A DNA stretch of 64,000 bases from contig NZ_CP035300.1 of NCBI RefSeq assembly GCF_004114615.1, forward strand, positions 2,046,001-2,110,000, read 5' to 3'. The DNA is from Dyella sp. M7H15-1 (GTDB taxonomy: Bacteria > Pseudomonadota > Gammaproteobacteria > Xanthomonadales > Rhodanobacteraceae). Made by a program: the position numbers and the translations under genes. Below the pieces are notes generated by a model that was given only the letters and a program-made list of their open reading frames with translations, had not been told where the DNA came from and made no database searches. Positions 26,184-33,722 of this stretch are shown here, one piece after another; position 1 is the first letter of the stretch, and each line of letters begins with the position of its first letter.

Positions 26184-26288
26184 CGCCACTCCAAAAAGCC
26201 GTGGAGGATGCCGTTGCGTTGAAGTTATGCACAACGAGGGGCGCGTTTCGGTAAGCCGTGACCGCTGATTTCGGTGACCGTCGAAAAT

Positions 26289-26380
26289 CGGTCACGATCA
26301 ACCGAAACGGGCGGTCACGGCTTACCGAAATGACCGGTCACGCCTTACCGAAATGGGCGGTCACGATGGGCCGAAATACG
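26289..26380. repeat. IS21 right-end terminal repeats (4 x 23 bp)
   Basis: Four tandem copies of a 23-bp unit, CGGTCACG then six variable bases then CCGAAA, begin at 26289, 26312, 26335 and 26358 with perfect 23-bp periodicity. The last ends two bases before the IS end. They are inverted relative to the two left-end copies. IS21 elements are known to carry multiple terminal repeats bound by the transposase. Confidence 0.9.
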
Positions 26381-26382
26381 CA

Positions 26383-26387
26383 CTTGC
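26383..26387. repeat. Right target-site duplication CTTGC
   Basis: Second copy of the 5-bp duplication flanking the IS21 element. Confidence 0.85.
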
Positions 26388-26485
26388 GCGCTGTGCTTGC
26401 TACACACCCCCATATGGATGTGCGGCTTTGTTGTTTCGACGATCGCATGGCGACGATCTGGCGGAATGCGCTTAATCAAGCTTGA
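26388..26485 (+). pseudogene. Macrodomain gene, 3' part separated by IS21
   Basis: Reads RAVLATHPHMDVRLCCFDDR then MATIWRNALNQA and stop, matching the last strand and helix of YmdB-like macrodomains (VxFxCFDxxxxxxY/W). Joined to 23326-23749 after removing the IS and one CTTGC, it gives one frame of 174 codons including the stop. It has no start of its own. Its last 14 bases overlap the 3' end of batD on the opposite strand. Confidence 0.93.
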
Positions 26486-28202
26486 AGGGGTAGAGCGGAG
26501 GCAAGGGTGAGTCCTCGCTTGACTCGCCTTCGCGGCGCCATACAAATCCCTGCGCAAAAACTTCTGCCAGAGGAGTGGTGTCTTCGGCGGACGCCCCGGC
26601 GTACTGCAGGCGTTGCAAGCCATCGATGGCTGCCCGTTGTTGTTCCGAGGCAAGCGCCTGGGACACCTGTCCAAGGTTTTGCAGACCGGGACGCTCGCTG
26701 CGCGCCCAGGCCAAAAGACGCCGGGCTTGCGCCGTGCGGTCCTTGCCGCGTGCTGCTTGCATGAACGCGTGACGCGAAGAACGCACTGAATCGCTGTGCC
26801 CAGAGCCCTCACGCAGCGCATCGGAAGGAACTGTCTTGCGTCGACGCCACCACCCGAAGGCGACGACGCTAATTACCCACAAACCGATGCTGCCGATCGC
26901 AATCCAGCGCCAAAGTGTAGGCGACGATGGCGCTGCGACATTCCCAACAGCTCCAACACTACTGGCTGTTGCGGGGACGACATTCGCCACTGCAGTGTGT
27001 GCCACCGATGCGGGGGTCGCCGGTGCGTTGTTTGCTGACGGCAACACGGTTAGCGTATGCGCAGGTAGTGAGGCGACCTGCTTCTGGCCGGTCTGCACGT
27101 TGAACCAGGTCAAGGTCATCGCCGGAATGGTCAACGTGCCCGTACGCTGCGGAAAGATCGCAAAACTGCGTTCGCGATGCCCAGTCAGCCACTGGCCATC
27201 GTCATGGGTGGTGTCGATGGTTTGATCGGGATACACCGTTCCGCCATCGATGGTGGGAAGGCTCAGTGGCGGCAAGCTATCGGCTGGCACGCCAACCGCC
27301 TGGATGCTCATGTGCAAATTGATCGGCTGTCCTACCTGCGCCTTGTCGTCACCTGGCAAGCCTTCCAGTTTCAGCGTCAAGGCGCGTGCCGGCAACCATG
27401 TTGTCGAACCCCAATCCGACGGTGGCGCCTGCACATTCACAATAAGTGGGGACGAATCGGCGGTGACCGGCGAGGTATTTCCAAACAGCCCGCCCTGACC
27501 GAAGAAGCTGCCCGGATCATTCGGATTAGCAGGGTCAACGGCTTCGCCTTGGAACTCGATCGAAGGAATCGTCAGCGAACCGGCTCGTTGTGGAATCAAC
27601 GCGTAACGCCGCTCGATGACGTGATAGCGCCTGCCATTGCGCACGGCTTCATCATTGGTATCGGCACCGAGTTTGCGTATGTCCGTACCATCGGGATGCG
27701 GGTCGGGCAAAGAGCCGCTGTTCAAATTGACATCGAAGAACAGACGCACGGTGTATAGCAATTGCTGTCCGACATAAACATGATCTGGATTAACGGCAAC
27801 TTCGATAAAGATATCTTTGCGTGTATCCGCGCTGGCAGCGTTATCTGGCGAACCGACATGCAAGGTCAGTGGCGCTGTCTGACTGCCTGCTATCGATAGC
27901 GATGGAATCTGCAGATCACCCATGTGTTTGGGGCGCAAGGCGATGCCGATTATCAGCTCCGCACTTGGCCGACCATTCATGACCGTGAGCGTGCTGTTGG
28001 TGGATGTGCCCAGCACTTCGAAATCGTTATCCAGCACACTTAGATCCGGCGTATTGGCACTCATGCTGCCGTCGATGCGCAGATTGAGCGTTACCGTTTC
28101 GCCAAGGTGCACGTCATTGCGGTCCAACGAGGCTTGCACGCTGGCTGCCACCGCGCTGAGCGGCAACAACAGGCAAAGCAGCAGCAACCAGCGATAACTC
28201 AT
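26472..28202 (-). CDS. batD: BatD-like oxygen-tolerance membrane protein
   Basis: A 576-residue protein, last gene of the MoxR/Bat operon. It has an N-terminal signal sequence (LLLLCLLLPLSAVAA), then extracytoplasmic beta-rich BatD repeats beginning VQASLDRNDVHLGETVTLNL. VAVNPDHVYVGQQLLYTVRLF starts the second repeat and a proline-rich spacer follows. A single transmembrane helix at about 450 (IAIGSIGLWVISVVAFGWW) leads to a cytoplasmic tail. In other bacteria the Bat proteins contribute to aerotolerance or envelope stress resistance, but their mechanism is unclear. The ATG overlaps the stop of batBC by four bases. Confidence 0.92.
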   Translation of the reverse strand: MSYRWLLLLCLLLPLSAVAASVQASLDRNDVHLGETVTLNLRIDGSMSANTPDLSVLDNDFEVLGTSTNSTLTVMNGRPSAELIIGIALRPKHMGDLQIPSLSIAGSQTAPLTLHVGSPDNAASADTRKDIFIEVAVNPDHVYVGQQLLYTVRLFFDVNLNSGSLPDPHPDGTDIRKLGADTNDEAVRNGRRYHVIERRYALIPQRAGSLTIPSIEFQGEAVDPANPNDPGSFFGQGGLFGNTSPVTADSSPLIVNVQAPPSDWGSTTWLPARALTLKLEGLPGDDKAQVGQPINLHMSIQAVGVPADSLPPLSLPTIDGGTVYPDQTIDTTHDDGQWLTGHRERSFAIFPQRTGTLTIPAMTLTWFNVQTGQKQVASLPAHTLTVLPSANNAPATPASVAHTAVANVVPATASSVGAVGNVAAPSSPTLWRWIAIGSIGLWVISVVAFGWWRRRKTVPSDALREGSGHSDSVRSSRHAFMQAARGKDRTAQARRLLAWARSERPGLQNLGQVSQALASEQQRAAIDGLQRLQYAGASAEDTTPLAEVFAQGFVWRREGESSEDSPLPPLYPFKLD

Positions 28203-30205
28203 GGTTGATCTCCAGCTTCCGGTTGCTCGCCCATGCGCTCCCGGTATTCCAGCTCAAATTTGCGGCGCAGCAAGGCGCCCGGGTCGTCGGGCACGCGCTC
28301 CAGAGCGTGGCGCACATCGTTGGGGAGCTTGGACAGCGGGTCATCGCTATCGACGGCTCCCAGCTCGTGCGCTTGCGGCGCTTTTTGCGTCTTGCGTCCC
28401 TCTTGGGCGAGCGCCTGATTCATCTGCTGCTGCAAGCCTTGCTGTGCTTTGTCCGCCTGCGCTCGTTCGCTGGACGAGGGCGGTGCAGGAGCCTGCTTCG
28501 ACGCATCCTGACCGGATGAATTTTGCTGGCCTTGTTGCGAATCCTGGTTTTGCTGCTTATCGGTTTGCTGCGAACCTTGCGACGCATTCGCACTGTTCTG
28601 CCGCAGGTTGGCCTTGCCTTGATCCTGTTGGTTGTGGCCTTGCTGATCTGGGCTGTTTTGCTGGCCGTTGTTCTGTTGCGGTCCGGATGATTTGTCACCC
28701 TTCCGTGGCTGATTCTGAGGATTGTCGCCCTGCTGTTGACCGGACGATTGTCCTGCATGGCCTTGCTGGCCACCTTGCTTGTTCTGATTGCCCTGCCCAC
28801 TGCCAGCGCGCTGTTGCTGCTGCGATGAGCCATTCTGCGGCGGCTTGCGCATGGCTTCTTCCACGGCCTTGCGATTCGCCCTCGCATCGTCGTTGTGCGG
28901 ATCGAGTTTCAGCGCTTGATCGTAGGCCTTGATGGCATCGGGATAACGTCCCAGCTTGGCAAGCGCGTTACCCAGATTGTATGGGGCATCCGCGCCCTTG
29001 GCTTGTTCGAGTGCTTGAGCCGCGGCGGCATAATCTTTGGCGCGATAGGCCGCTGCGCCACGCAACGCCGGATCTTGCGCCAATCGCTGGGCTTTGGCAG
29101 CGTCGCCGCGCTGCAAGGCACGCGCGGCTTGCTGATCGGGACGCTGCCACCAATCTTGCCAGCTCATAGCCTGCGCGGGACTGGACCAAAGCGGCAGCAA
29201 CGCCAGCGGCACCAGCAAAACCCAGCCGCGCCGGAAAGCCATCGCCGCCACCAGCAACAACGGCAGGAGCAGCCATGGTCCGCGATCCTGCCACGCGTCA
29301 CCACTGCGACCTTCGGCTACCAAGGCATGCTGGATCGGCTGTAGCGCGGCGTGCAATGCGGCGATATCGCTACCATTGTCGTTCATGGCCACGTAGACAC
29401 CACCGCCTGCCCGAGCAAGGGCGCGCAAGTTTTCATCGTTACGGCGCGCCACAACCATGTTGCCTTGGTCATCATGCAGGAAGCTGCCATCGGCCTGCGG
29501 AACCGGCACGCCCTGGTCCGTTCCTATGCCCAAAACGGACACACGCACTCCGGATGACAGAGCCTTGCGTGCCGCGGCCAGTGCCGCGGCGTTCGCATCA
29601 TCGGTCAGCAATACCAGTGAGGCGCTGCCCGATTTGGCGTTCTGGATCAGTTGCACGCCTTGCTCGATAGCAGCGGCCGCATCGTTGCCATCGACTGGCA
29701 TGGTGTCCGGCCCCATAGCATTGAGCAAGTCATCCAGGCTATGCGCATCGCTGGTCAGCGGCGCGACGACAAAGGATTGCCCCGCATAGCCGATCAGCGC
29801 GTTCAAGCCATCTTTGTTTGCAACGAGCAGGTCGCGTGCCTTGTAGCGAGCCCGCTCCATGCGGCTGGGCTGCACATCCCGTGCTTGCATATGTTGCGAC
29901 AGTGAAATAGCGATGACTTGCGCGGCATGATGGGTGTACAAAGGCTCGGTAACACGACTCCAGGTAGGGCCAGACAGCGCCAACACACCTAGCGTCCAAC
30001 CCAAGGCGAACAAGCACGAGGGCCAACGCGTACGCTGAGTGCGACCGCTCAGCAGATGGGGAAGCAACTCTGCATCAGCCAGACGACTGAGTTCACGCTC
30101 AGCGGTATCCCAGCGCGAATCGAACCACAGCACCAGCGGCGGCGCCAACAGACCCCATAGCCACTGTGGCTGCAGGAAATGGAATTGATTCAGGACCTCG
30201 CTCAC
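28199..30205 (-). CDS. BatB-BatC fusion: VWA membrane protein with TPR and Gln-rich tail
   Basis: A 668-residue protein combining two usually separate Bat proteins. The first half is BatB-like: two N-terminal helices (PQWLWGLLAPPLVLWF, FALGWTLGVLALSGPTW) and a VWA domain. Its MIDAS is degenerate (VIAISLSQHMQ instead of DxSxS). Two further helices follow around 320-365. The second half is BatC-like, with TPR units (AYRAKDYAAAAQALEQA, DAPYNLGNALAKLGRYPDAI) and a tail of about 170 residues very rich in Gln, Asn, Gly and Ser. The GTG start at 30205 overlaps the batA stop (GTGA). Confidence 0.9.
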   Translation of the reverse strand: MSEVLNQFHFLQPQWLWGLLAPPLVLWFDSRWDTAERELSRLADAELLPHLLSGRTQRTRWPSCLFALGWTLGVLALSGPTWSRVTEPLYTHHAAQVIAISLSQHMQARDVQPSRMERARYKARDLLVANKDGLNALIGYAGQSFVVAPLTSDAHSLDDLLNAMGPDTMPVDGNDAAAAIEQGVQLIQNAKSGSASLVLLTDDANAAALAAARKALSSGVRVSVLGIGTDQGVPVPQADGSFLHDDQGNMVVARRNDENLRALARAGGGVYVAMNDNGSDIAALHAALQPIQHALVAEGRSGDAWQDRGPWLLLPLLLVAAMAFRRGWVLLVPLALLPLWSSPAQAMSWQDWWQRPDQQAARALQRGDAAKAQRLAQDPALRGAAAYRAKDYAAAAQALEQAKGADAPYNLGNALAKLGRYPDAIKAYDQALKLDPHNDDARANRKAVEEAMRKPPQNGSSQQQQRAGSGQGNQNKQGGQQGHAGQSSGQQQGDNPQNQPRKGDKSSGPQQNNGQQNSPDQQGHNQQDQGKANLRQNSANASQGSQQTDKQQNQDSQQGQQNSSGQDASKQAPAPPSSSERAQADKAQQGLQQQMNQALAQEGRKTQKAPQAHELGAVDSDDPLSKLPNDVRHALERVPDDPGALLRRKFELEYRERMGEQPEAGDQP

Positions 30206-31179
30206 GCGGCAGTGCTCCGCAAACGTGGCCACAACATGCCCAGCAACAAGCACAGCGCCGAAGCGATAAGCGGTAGCCGGAACAGCTCATGCCGCAAGCG
30301 CAGACGGGGACCCTGTTGTGGCATCGGTTCCAGTGCATCAATGGCGCGATAGGCATCGGCAAGCTGATTGCCATCTGTCGCACGATAGAACTGCCCACCC
30401 GTCTCGCGTGCGATGTAGGTCAGCATATCGGCATCGAGATCGGCAGAGGGATTGATCACGCTGTCACCAAACAGTCCCGGCACGGTCATGCGGGTAGCTC
30501 CAATGCCGATGGCATAAATGCGCACGCCGGCCGCTTTCGCTGCTTTCGCTGCATCTTGGGGCGAGATGCTGCCGGAATTGTTGACGCCGTCAGTGAGCAG
30601 GATCAGCACGCGCGCTTGTTCCGGTAGCGCGGCAAGGCGCTTGACGGCTACGGCGATGGCGTCGCCAATGGCCGTTTCGGTACCCGGCAAGCCTACTGTG
30701 GCACTCTGCAGTTGCGCACGCACGGCATGGAGGTCATACGTTATCGGCGTAACAAGAAACGCCCGGGTCCCGAACAGCACCAGTCCCAGTTCATCACCTT
30801 GACGACGCGAAATGAAGTCACCCGCAATGGCCTCGACCGCGCCGAAACGGCTGAGTTGTTGACCCCCCAGTTGCATATCTGGCGTTTGCATGCTGCCCGA
30901 AAGGTCAACGGCAAACATCATGGCCCGGCCACTATGTTGCTGGGGTTGCGGTGGCCCCAGTGTCTGCGGCCGTGCGGCCGCGGCGAGCAGGCACAGCCAT
31001 CCCAAAACCAGCAACCACGACCCCGCACTGCGGGTTGTAACGCCATCACCAACACGCCATGCCAACGACGCGTGAGGCAAGTGCAACGCCCGCCCTGGCT
31101 GCGCTGGTTGCAACGCGCGCCACGCAAACCATGGCAACGGCAAGAATGCGAAAACCCATGGCCAGGCGAACTCAGACAT
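30202..31179 (-). CDS. batA: BatA-like VWA-domain membrane protein
   Basis: A 325-residue membrane-anchored von Willebrand A protein. It has N-terminal helices (FAWPWVFAFLPLPWFAW and LVLGWLCLLAAAARP), a VWA domain with an intact metal-ion-dependent adhesion site (FAVDLSGSMQTPD and the later ILLTDGVNNSG), and a C-terminal helix (PLIASALCLLLGMLWP). It overlaps the DUF4381 gene by eight bases upstream and batBC by four bases downstream. In the MoxR/Bat system the VWA proteins are thought to be partners of the MoxR ATPase. Confidence 0.94.
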   Translation of the reverse strand: MSEFAWPWVFAFLPLPWFAWRALQPAQPGRALHLPHASLAWRVGDGVTTRSAGSWLLVLGWLCLLAAAARPQTLGPPQPQQHSGRAMMFAVDLSGSMQTPDMQLGGQQLSRFGAVEAIAGDFISRRQGDELGLVLFGTRAFLVTPITYDLHAVRAQLQSATVGLPGTETAIGDAIAVAVKRLAALPEQARVLILLTDGVNNSGSISPQDAAKAAKAAGVRIYAIGIGATRMTVPGLFGDSVINPSADLDADMLTYIARETGGQFYRATDGNQLADAYRAIDALEPMPQQGPRLRLRHELFRLPLIASALCLLLGMLWPRLRSTAA

Positions 31180-31675
31180 CTCCCCTCTCCATGACCTTCA
31201 TGCGGCGTAGCGCGACATCCAGCCATCGCTGAGCTGCTGCCTGAACCTGCAGACGATCGAATTCGGCGTGTGGTTGATACATGCGCGCGTCCAACGTCAT
31301 CAGCGCATCCAGTGTTGCGTCATCCACCGGTATGTACGCCAGCACCTGTCTCCAGCGATCACCCTGGATGAGGTGCGCATCGGCGGCATAACGCCGCGCG
31401 GCACGGCGCAATAGCTGATGCAGGGCTGCTGCATACGTCGCATCATCATCCGCATGGCGTTTCGCAAGCAGCTCGATCTCAGCGAAAACGCGGCCACGAA
31501 TCGCTCGCCTTCCGTGAGTGCGCCGATAGAGCAACCAGCCAGCAATAGCGATCAGGCAAACTATGCCCAAAAGCACCCACCATCCAGGCGCGGGCGGCCA
31601 CCATGGTGGCCCGGGAGGCACGTGGATATCTCGCAGAGCCAGACTATCTTGTGCCTGCGGAGGAACACCGATCAT
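31172..31675 (-). CDS. DUF4381 family membrane protein
   Basis: A 167-residue protein of the small family always found between the DUF58 and batA genes. One transmembrane helix (WWVLLGIVCLIAIAGWLLYRR, about 30-50, here given in part) is preceded by the motif DSLALRDIHVPPGPPWWPPAPG. It is followed by a cytoplasmic helical domain (LLRRAARRYA). It overlaps its upstream neighbour by four bases and batA by eight. The function is unknown, presumably as a component of the MoxR/Bat membrane complex. Confidence 0.9.
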   Translation of the reverse strand: MIGVPPQAQDSLALRDIHVPPGPPWWPPAPGWWVLLGIVCLIAIAGWLLYRRTHGRRAIRGRVFAEIELLAKRHADDDATYAAALHQLLRRAARRYAADAHLIQGDRWRQVLAYIPVDDATLDALMTLDARMYQPHAEFDRLQVQAAAQRWLDVALRRMKVMERGDV

Positions 31676-32601
31676 CGCTTGCCTCCCGCATCACGCAACA
31701 ATGCAGATACCGATTCGAGGGGATCGGCAGCCGTATCGATCATGCGATACGGGATGCCAAGCGACTGCGCCATCGCCGCAAGCCGGACTTGCCCTGCCCC
31801 CAAACTTTGCTGGAAGGACTCGCGCTGACGCGCCGACTGGAGTACGAGCGTGCGACGTTGCCCATCATGTTCGATCGGATAGTGTCCCGAAGGAATCGGC
31901 GTGAGCTCAAGCACATCAGCGACGATCAACACCCGCACCGCGGTGTGCCACATCATTTCCGCCAGACGATTGCGCGAGATCTCATCACTGCTTTGGCCAT
32001 CCGTTATCAACAACACGCGATTGGCGCCACGCTGGAGCCGAATCACATGCTGCAAAGCTTGCGAGAGCGACTCGGACGCACCAAAGAAGCCGTCCCTTTT
32101 TGCCAGTGCACCGCACACATCCAGCGCACCGTGCACACCGGCTCGTGGACGTTGCAGGTGCCGGTCACCACCAAACTGCATTAATCCGACACGCTCGCCC
32201 GCATGGACGGCATACCAGGCGGCCAAGGCGGCAGCGCGCGCCGCCTGGACGGATTTGAAGCGCACGCGGGTTCCGAAATGCATGCTGGCGTGCTGGTCCA
32301 GCAAGATCAACAACTGCCCTTCGCGCTCTTCCTGGAACAGCTTGGTATGCAAGCGGCCACTGCGCGCCGTCAATCGCCAATCGAGGCGACGCACATCGTC
32401 GCCCGGCTGGTATGCCCTCGATTCGGCGTAATCCATGCCGCGACCATAAAGGCGGCTCGACTGAATGCCGACCCGGGTTGCGCGACTGTCCTGCGGAGGC
32501 AATCGCAAACGCTGCACGCGGCCGCACAACGCGATCAGCTCAGCCAGCGATACGCGCACCCGGCCATCGCCATCCTTATGATGCTGGACCACGGCATTCA
32601 C
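31672..32601 (-). CDS. DUF58 / VWA-like protein of the MoxR operon
   Basis: A 309-residue protein. The DUF58 signature is GMDYAESRAYQPGDDVRRLDWRLTARSG (given here as recognised, split around ESRAYQPGDD). A VWA-like second half includes LLILLDQHASMHFG and NRVLLITDGQSSD. There is no N-terminal membrane segment, so it is probably cytoplasmic. GTG at 32601 is chosen as start because it overlaps the moxR stop (GTGA) like the other junctions of this operon; the open frame runs 52 codons further, but inside moxR. It is probably a substrate or adaptor of MoxR. Confidence 0.9.
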   Translation of the reverse strand: MNAVVQHHKDGDGRVRVSLAELIALCGRVQRLRLPPQDSRATRVGIQSSRLYGRGMDYAESRAYQPGDDVRRLDWRLTARSGRLHTKLFQEEREGQLLILLDQHASMHFGTRVRFKSVQAARAAALAAWYAVHAGERVGLMQFGGDRHLQRPRAGVHGALDVCGALAKRDGFFGASESLSQALQHVIRLQRGANRVLLITDGQSSDEISRNRLAEMMWHTAVRVLIVADVLELTPIPSGHYPIEHDGQRRTLVLQSARQRESFQQSLGAGQVRLAAMAQSLGIPYRMIDTAADPLESVSALLRDAGGKR

Positions 32602-33593
32602 GGCAGCGGCACGAGATCCAGCAAACGGCCGATGACTTTTTCGCTGCGAACACCTTCGGCTTCCGCTTCGTAACTCAACAACACGCGATGACGAAGCACT
32701 TCGTAAACAATGGCGTGAACGTCTTCCGGCAACACAAACTCGCGCCCCGCCAGCCATGCGTGAGCACGCGAGCAGCGATCAAGTGCGATGGTGGCGCGCG
32801 GACTCGCACCCCAGGCGATCCAGCGCTTCAACTCCGGGCCATAACGACCCGCATCTCGCGTTGCGAGCACGAGCTGCGCCAGATATTGCTCCAAGGCTGG
32901 CGCCATATGCACGGCCAGCGCGGCTTCGCGTGCCGCAAAAACATCCTGCTGAGCCACCACTGTTTCGACATGTGCCGGCTGATGTAACGGCCTGGTTGCC
33001 TGCTCACGCGCCAGACGCAGAATGGCGAGTTCCGATGCCGCATCCGGATAACCGATGGTTACATGCATCACGAAACGATCGAGCTGTGCTTCCGGCAATG
33101 CGAAGGTGCCTTCCTGCTCGATCGGATTTTGCGTGGCCATGACCATGAACAGTTCAGGCAAGCGCCAGGTATTGCGCCCGACCGTGATTTGCCGTTCCGC
33201 CATCGCCTCCAGCAACGCAGATTGCACTTTTGCCGGGGCGCGGTTGATTTCATCGGCCAACACGATGTTGTGAAACAGCGGGCCACGCTCGAATTCGAAG
33301 CTGCCCGTCTGGGGCCGGAAGATATCCGTGCCGGTCAGGTCCGCCGGCAACAGGTCTGGAGTGAACTGAACGCGATGGAAGTCCGCTTCGATACGCCCGG
33401 CTAAGGCTTTCACTGCCGTGGTCTTGGCCAACCCGGGGGCGCCTTCGACCAGCAAGTGCCCATCGGCGAGCAGGGCGATCAGCAGGCAATCGATCAACCT
33501 TGGCTGACCTATGATTTGGCGCTGCAAATCGTCACGGAGTCGGGAAAACGCTTGTTGCAGACGTCCGGGAACGGGGACTTGGGGCATATCCAT
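32598..33593 (-). CDS. MoxR-family AAA+ ATPase
   Basis: A 331-residue AAA+ ATPase, first gene of the six-gene operon. Visible are the Walker A-like loop LLVEGAPGLAKTTAVKAL, the family motif VQFTPDLLPADLTGTDIF, Walker B IVLADEINRAPAKVQSALLEAM, sensor 1 MVMATQNPIEQEGTF and the C-terminal lid with SPRATIALDRCSRAHAW. MoxR proteins act as chaperone-like factors for VWA-domain partners, and four such partners follow it. The stop overlaps the DUF58 start. Confidence 0.95.
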   Translation of the reverse strand: MDMPQVPVPGRLQQAFSRLRDDLQRQIIGQPRLIDCLLIALLADGHLLVEGAPGLAKTTAVKALAGRIEADFHRVQFTPDLLPADLTGTDIFRPQTGSFEFERGPLFHNIVLADEINRAPAKVQSALLEAMAERQITVGRNTWRLPELFMVMATQNPIEQEGTFALPEAQLDRFVMHVTIGYPDAASELAILRLAREQATRPLHQPAHVETVVAQQDVFAAREAALAVHMAPALEQYLAQLVLATRDAGRYGPELKRWIAWGASPRATIALDRCSRAHAWLAGREFVLPEDVHAIVYEVLRHRVLLSYEAEAEGVRSEKVIGRLLDLVPLP

Positions 33594-33671
33594 CCGAAAA
33601 TCCTGTACTGCTTCGTGCCAGGTCAGACCACGACGAAGTAGGAAAGTTTGGTGGTGAATGTTGTTTTAACG

Positions 33672-33701
33672 GCAAGGGGCAGCACAGAGGCCGCCCCTTG
33701 C
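33672..33701 (-). terminator. Stem-loop downstream of pilQ
   Basis: GCAAGGGGC and GCCCCTTGC form a perfect 9-bp stem around a 12-base loop, 22 bp after the pilQ stop. The bases after the stem on the pilQ strand are CGTTAAAACA, with only a weak T content, so intrinsic termination is plausible but not certain. Confidence 0.5.
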
Positions 33702-33722
33702 TTCATACCGATCCGGCCTGAG

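Larger units (their letters stand above)
23750..26382 (-). mobile_element. IS21-family insertion sequence (2633 bp)
   Basis: A complete element carrying istA and istB on the minus strand. The left end reads TGCGGATTTCGG and the right end, on the other strand, TGCGTATTTCGG. These are imperfect inverted repeats that continue into GATCGTGACCG / CATCGTGACCG and begin with TG as usual for the family. A 5-bp duplication CTTGC flanks it. The ends carry 23-bp tandem repeats (two at the left, four at the right), probably transposase binding sites. Both genes look intact, so the element may be active. It inserted into a macrodomain gene. Confidence 0.95.

Noticed and set aside
28380-28860. Low-complexity Gln-rich stretch considered as a tandem repeat or CRISPR-like array
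   Set aside because: It is coding sequence for the BatC tail with irregular codons; no repeat-spacer structure.
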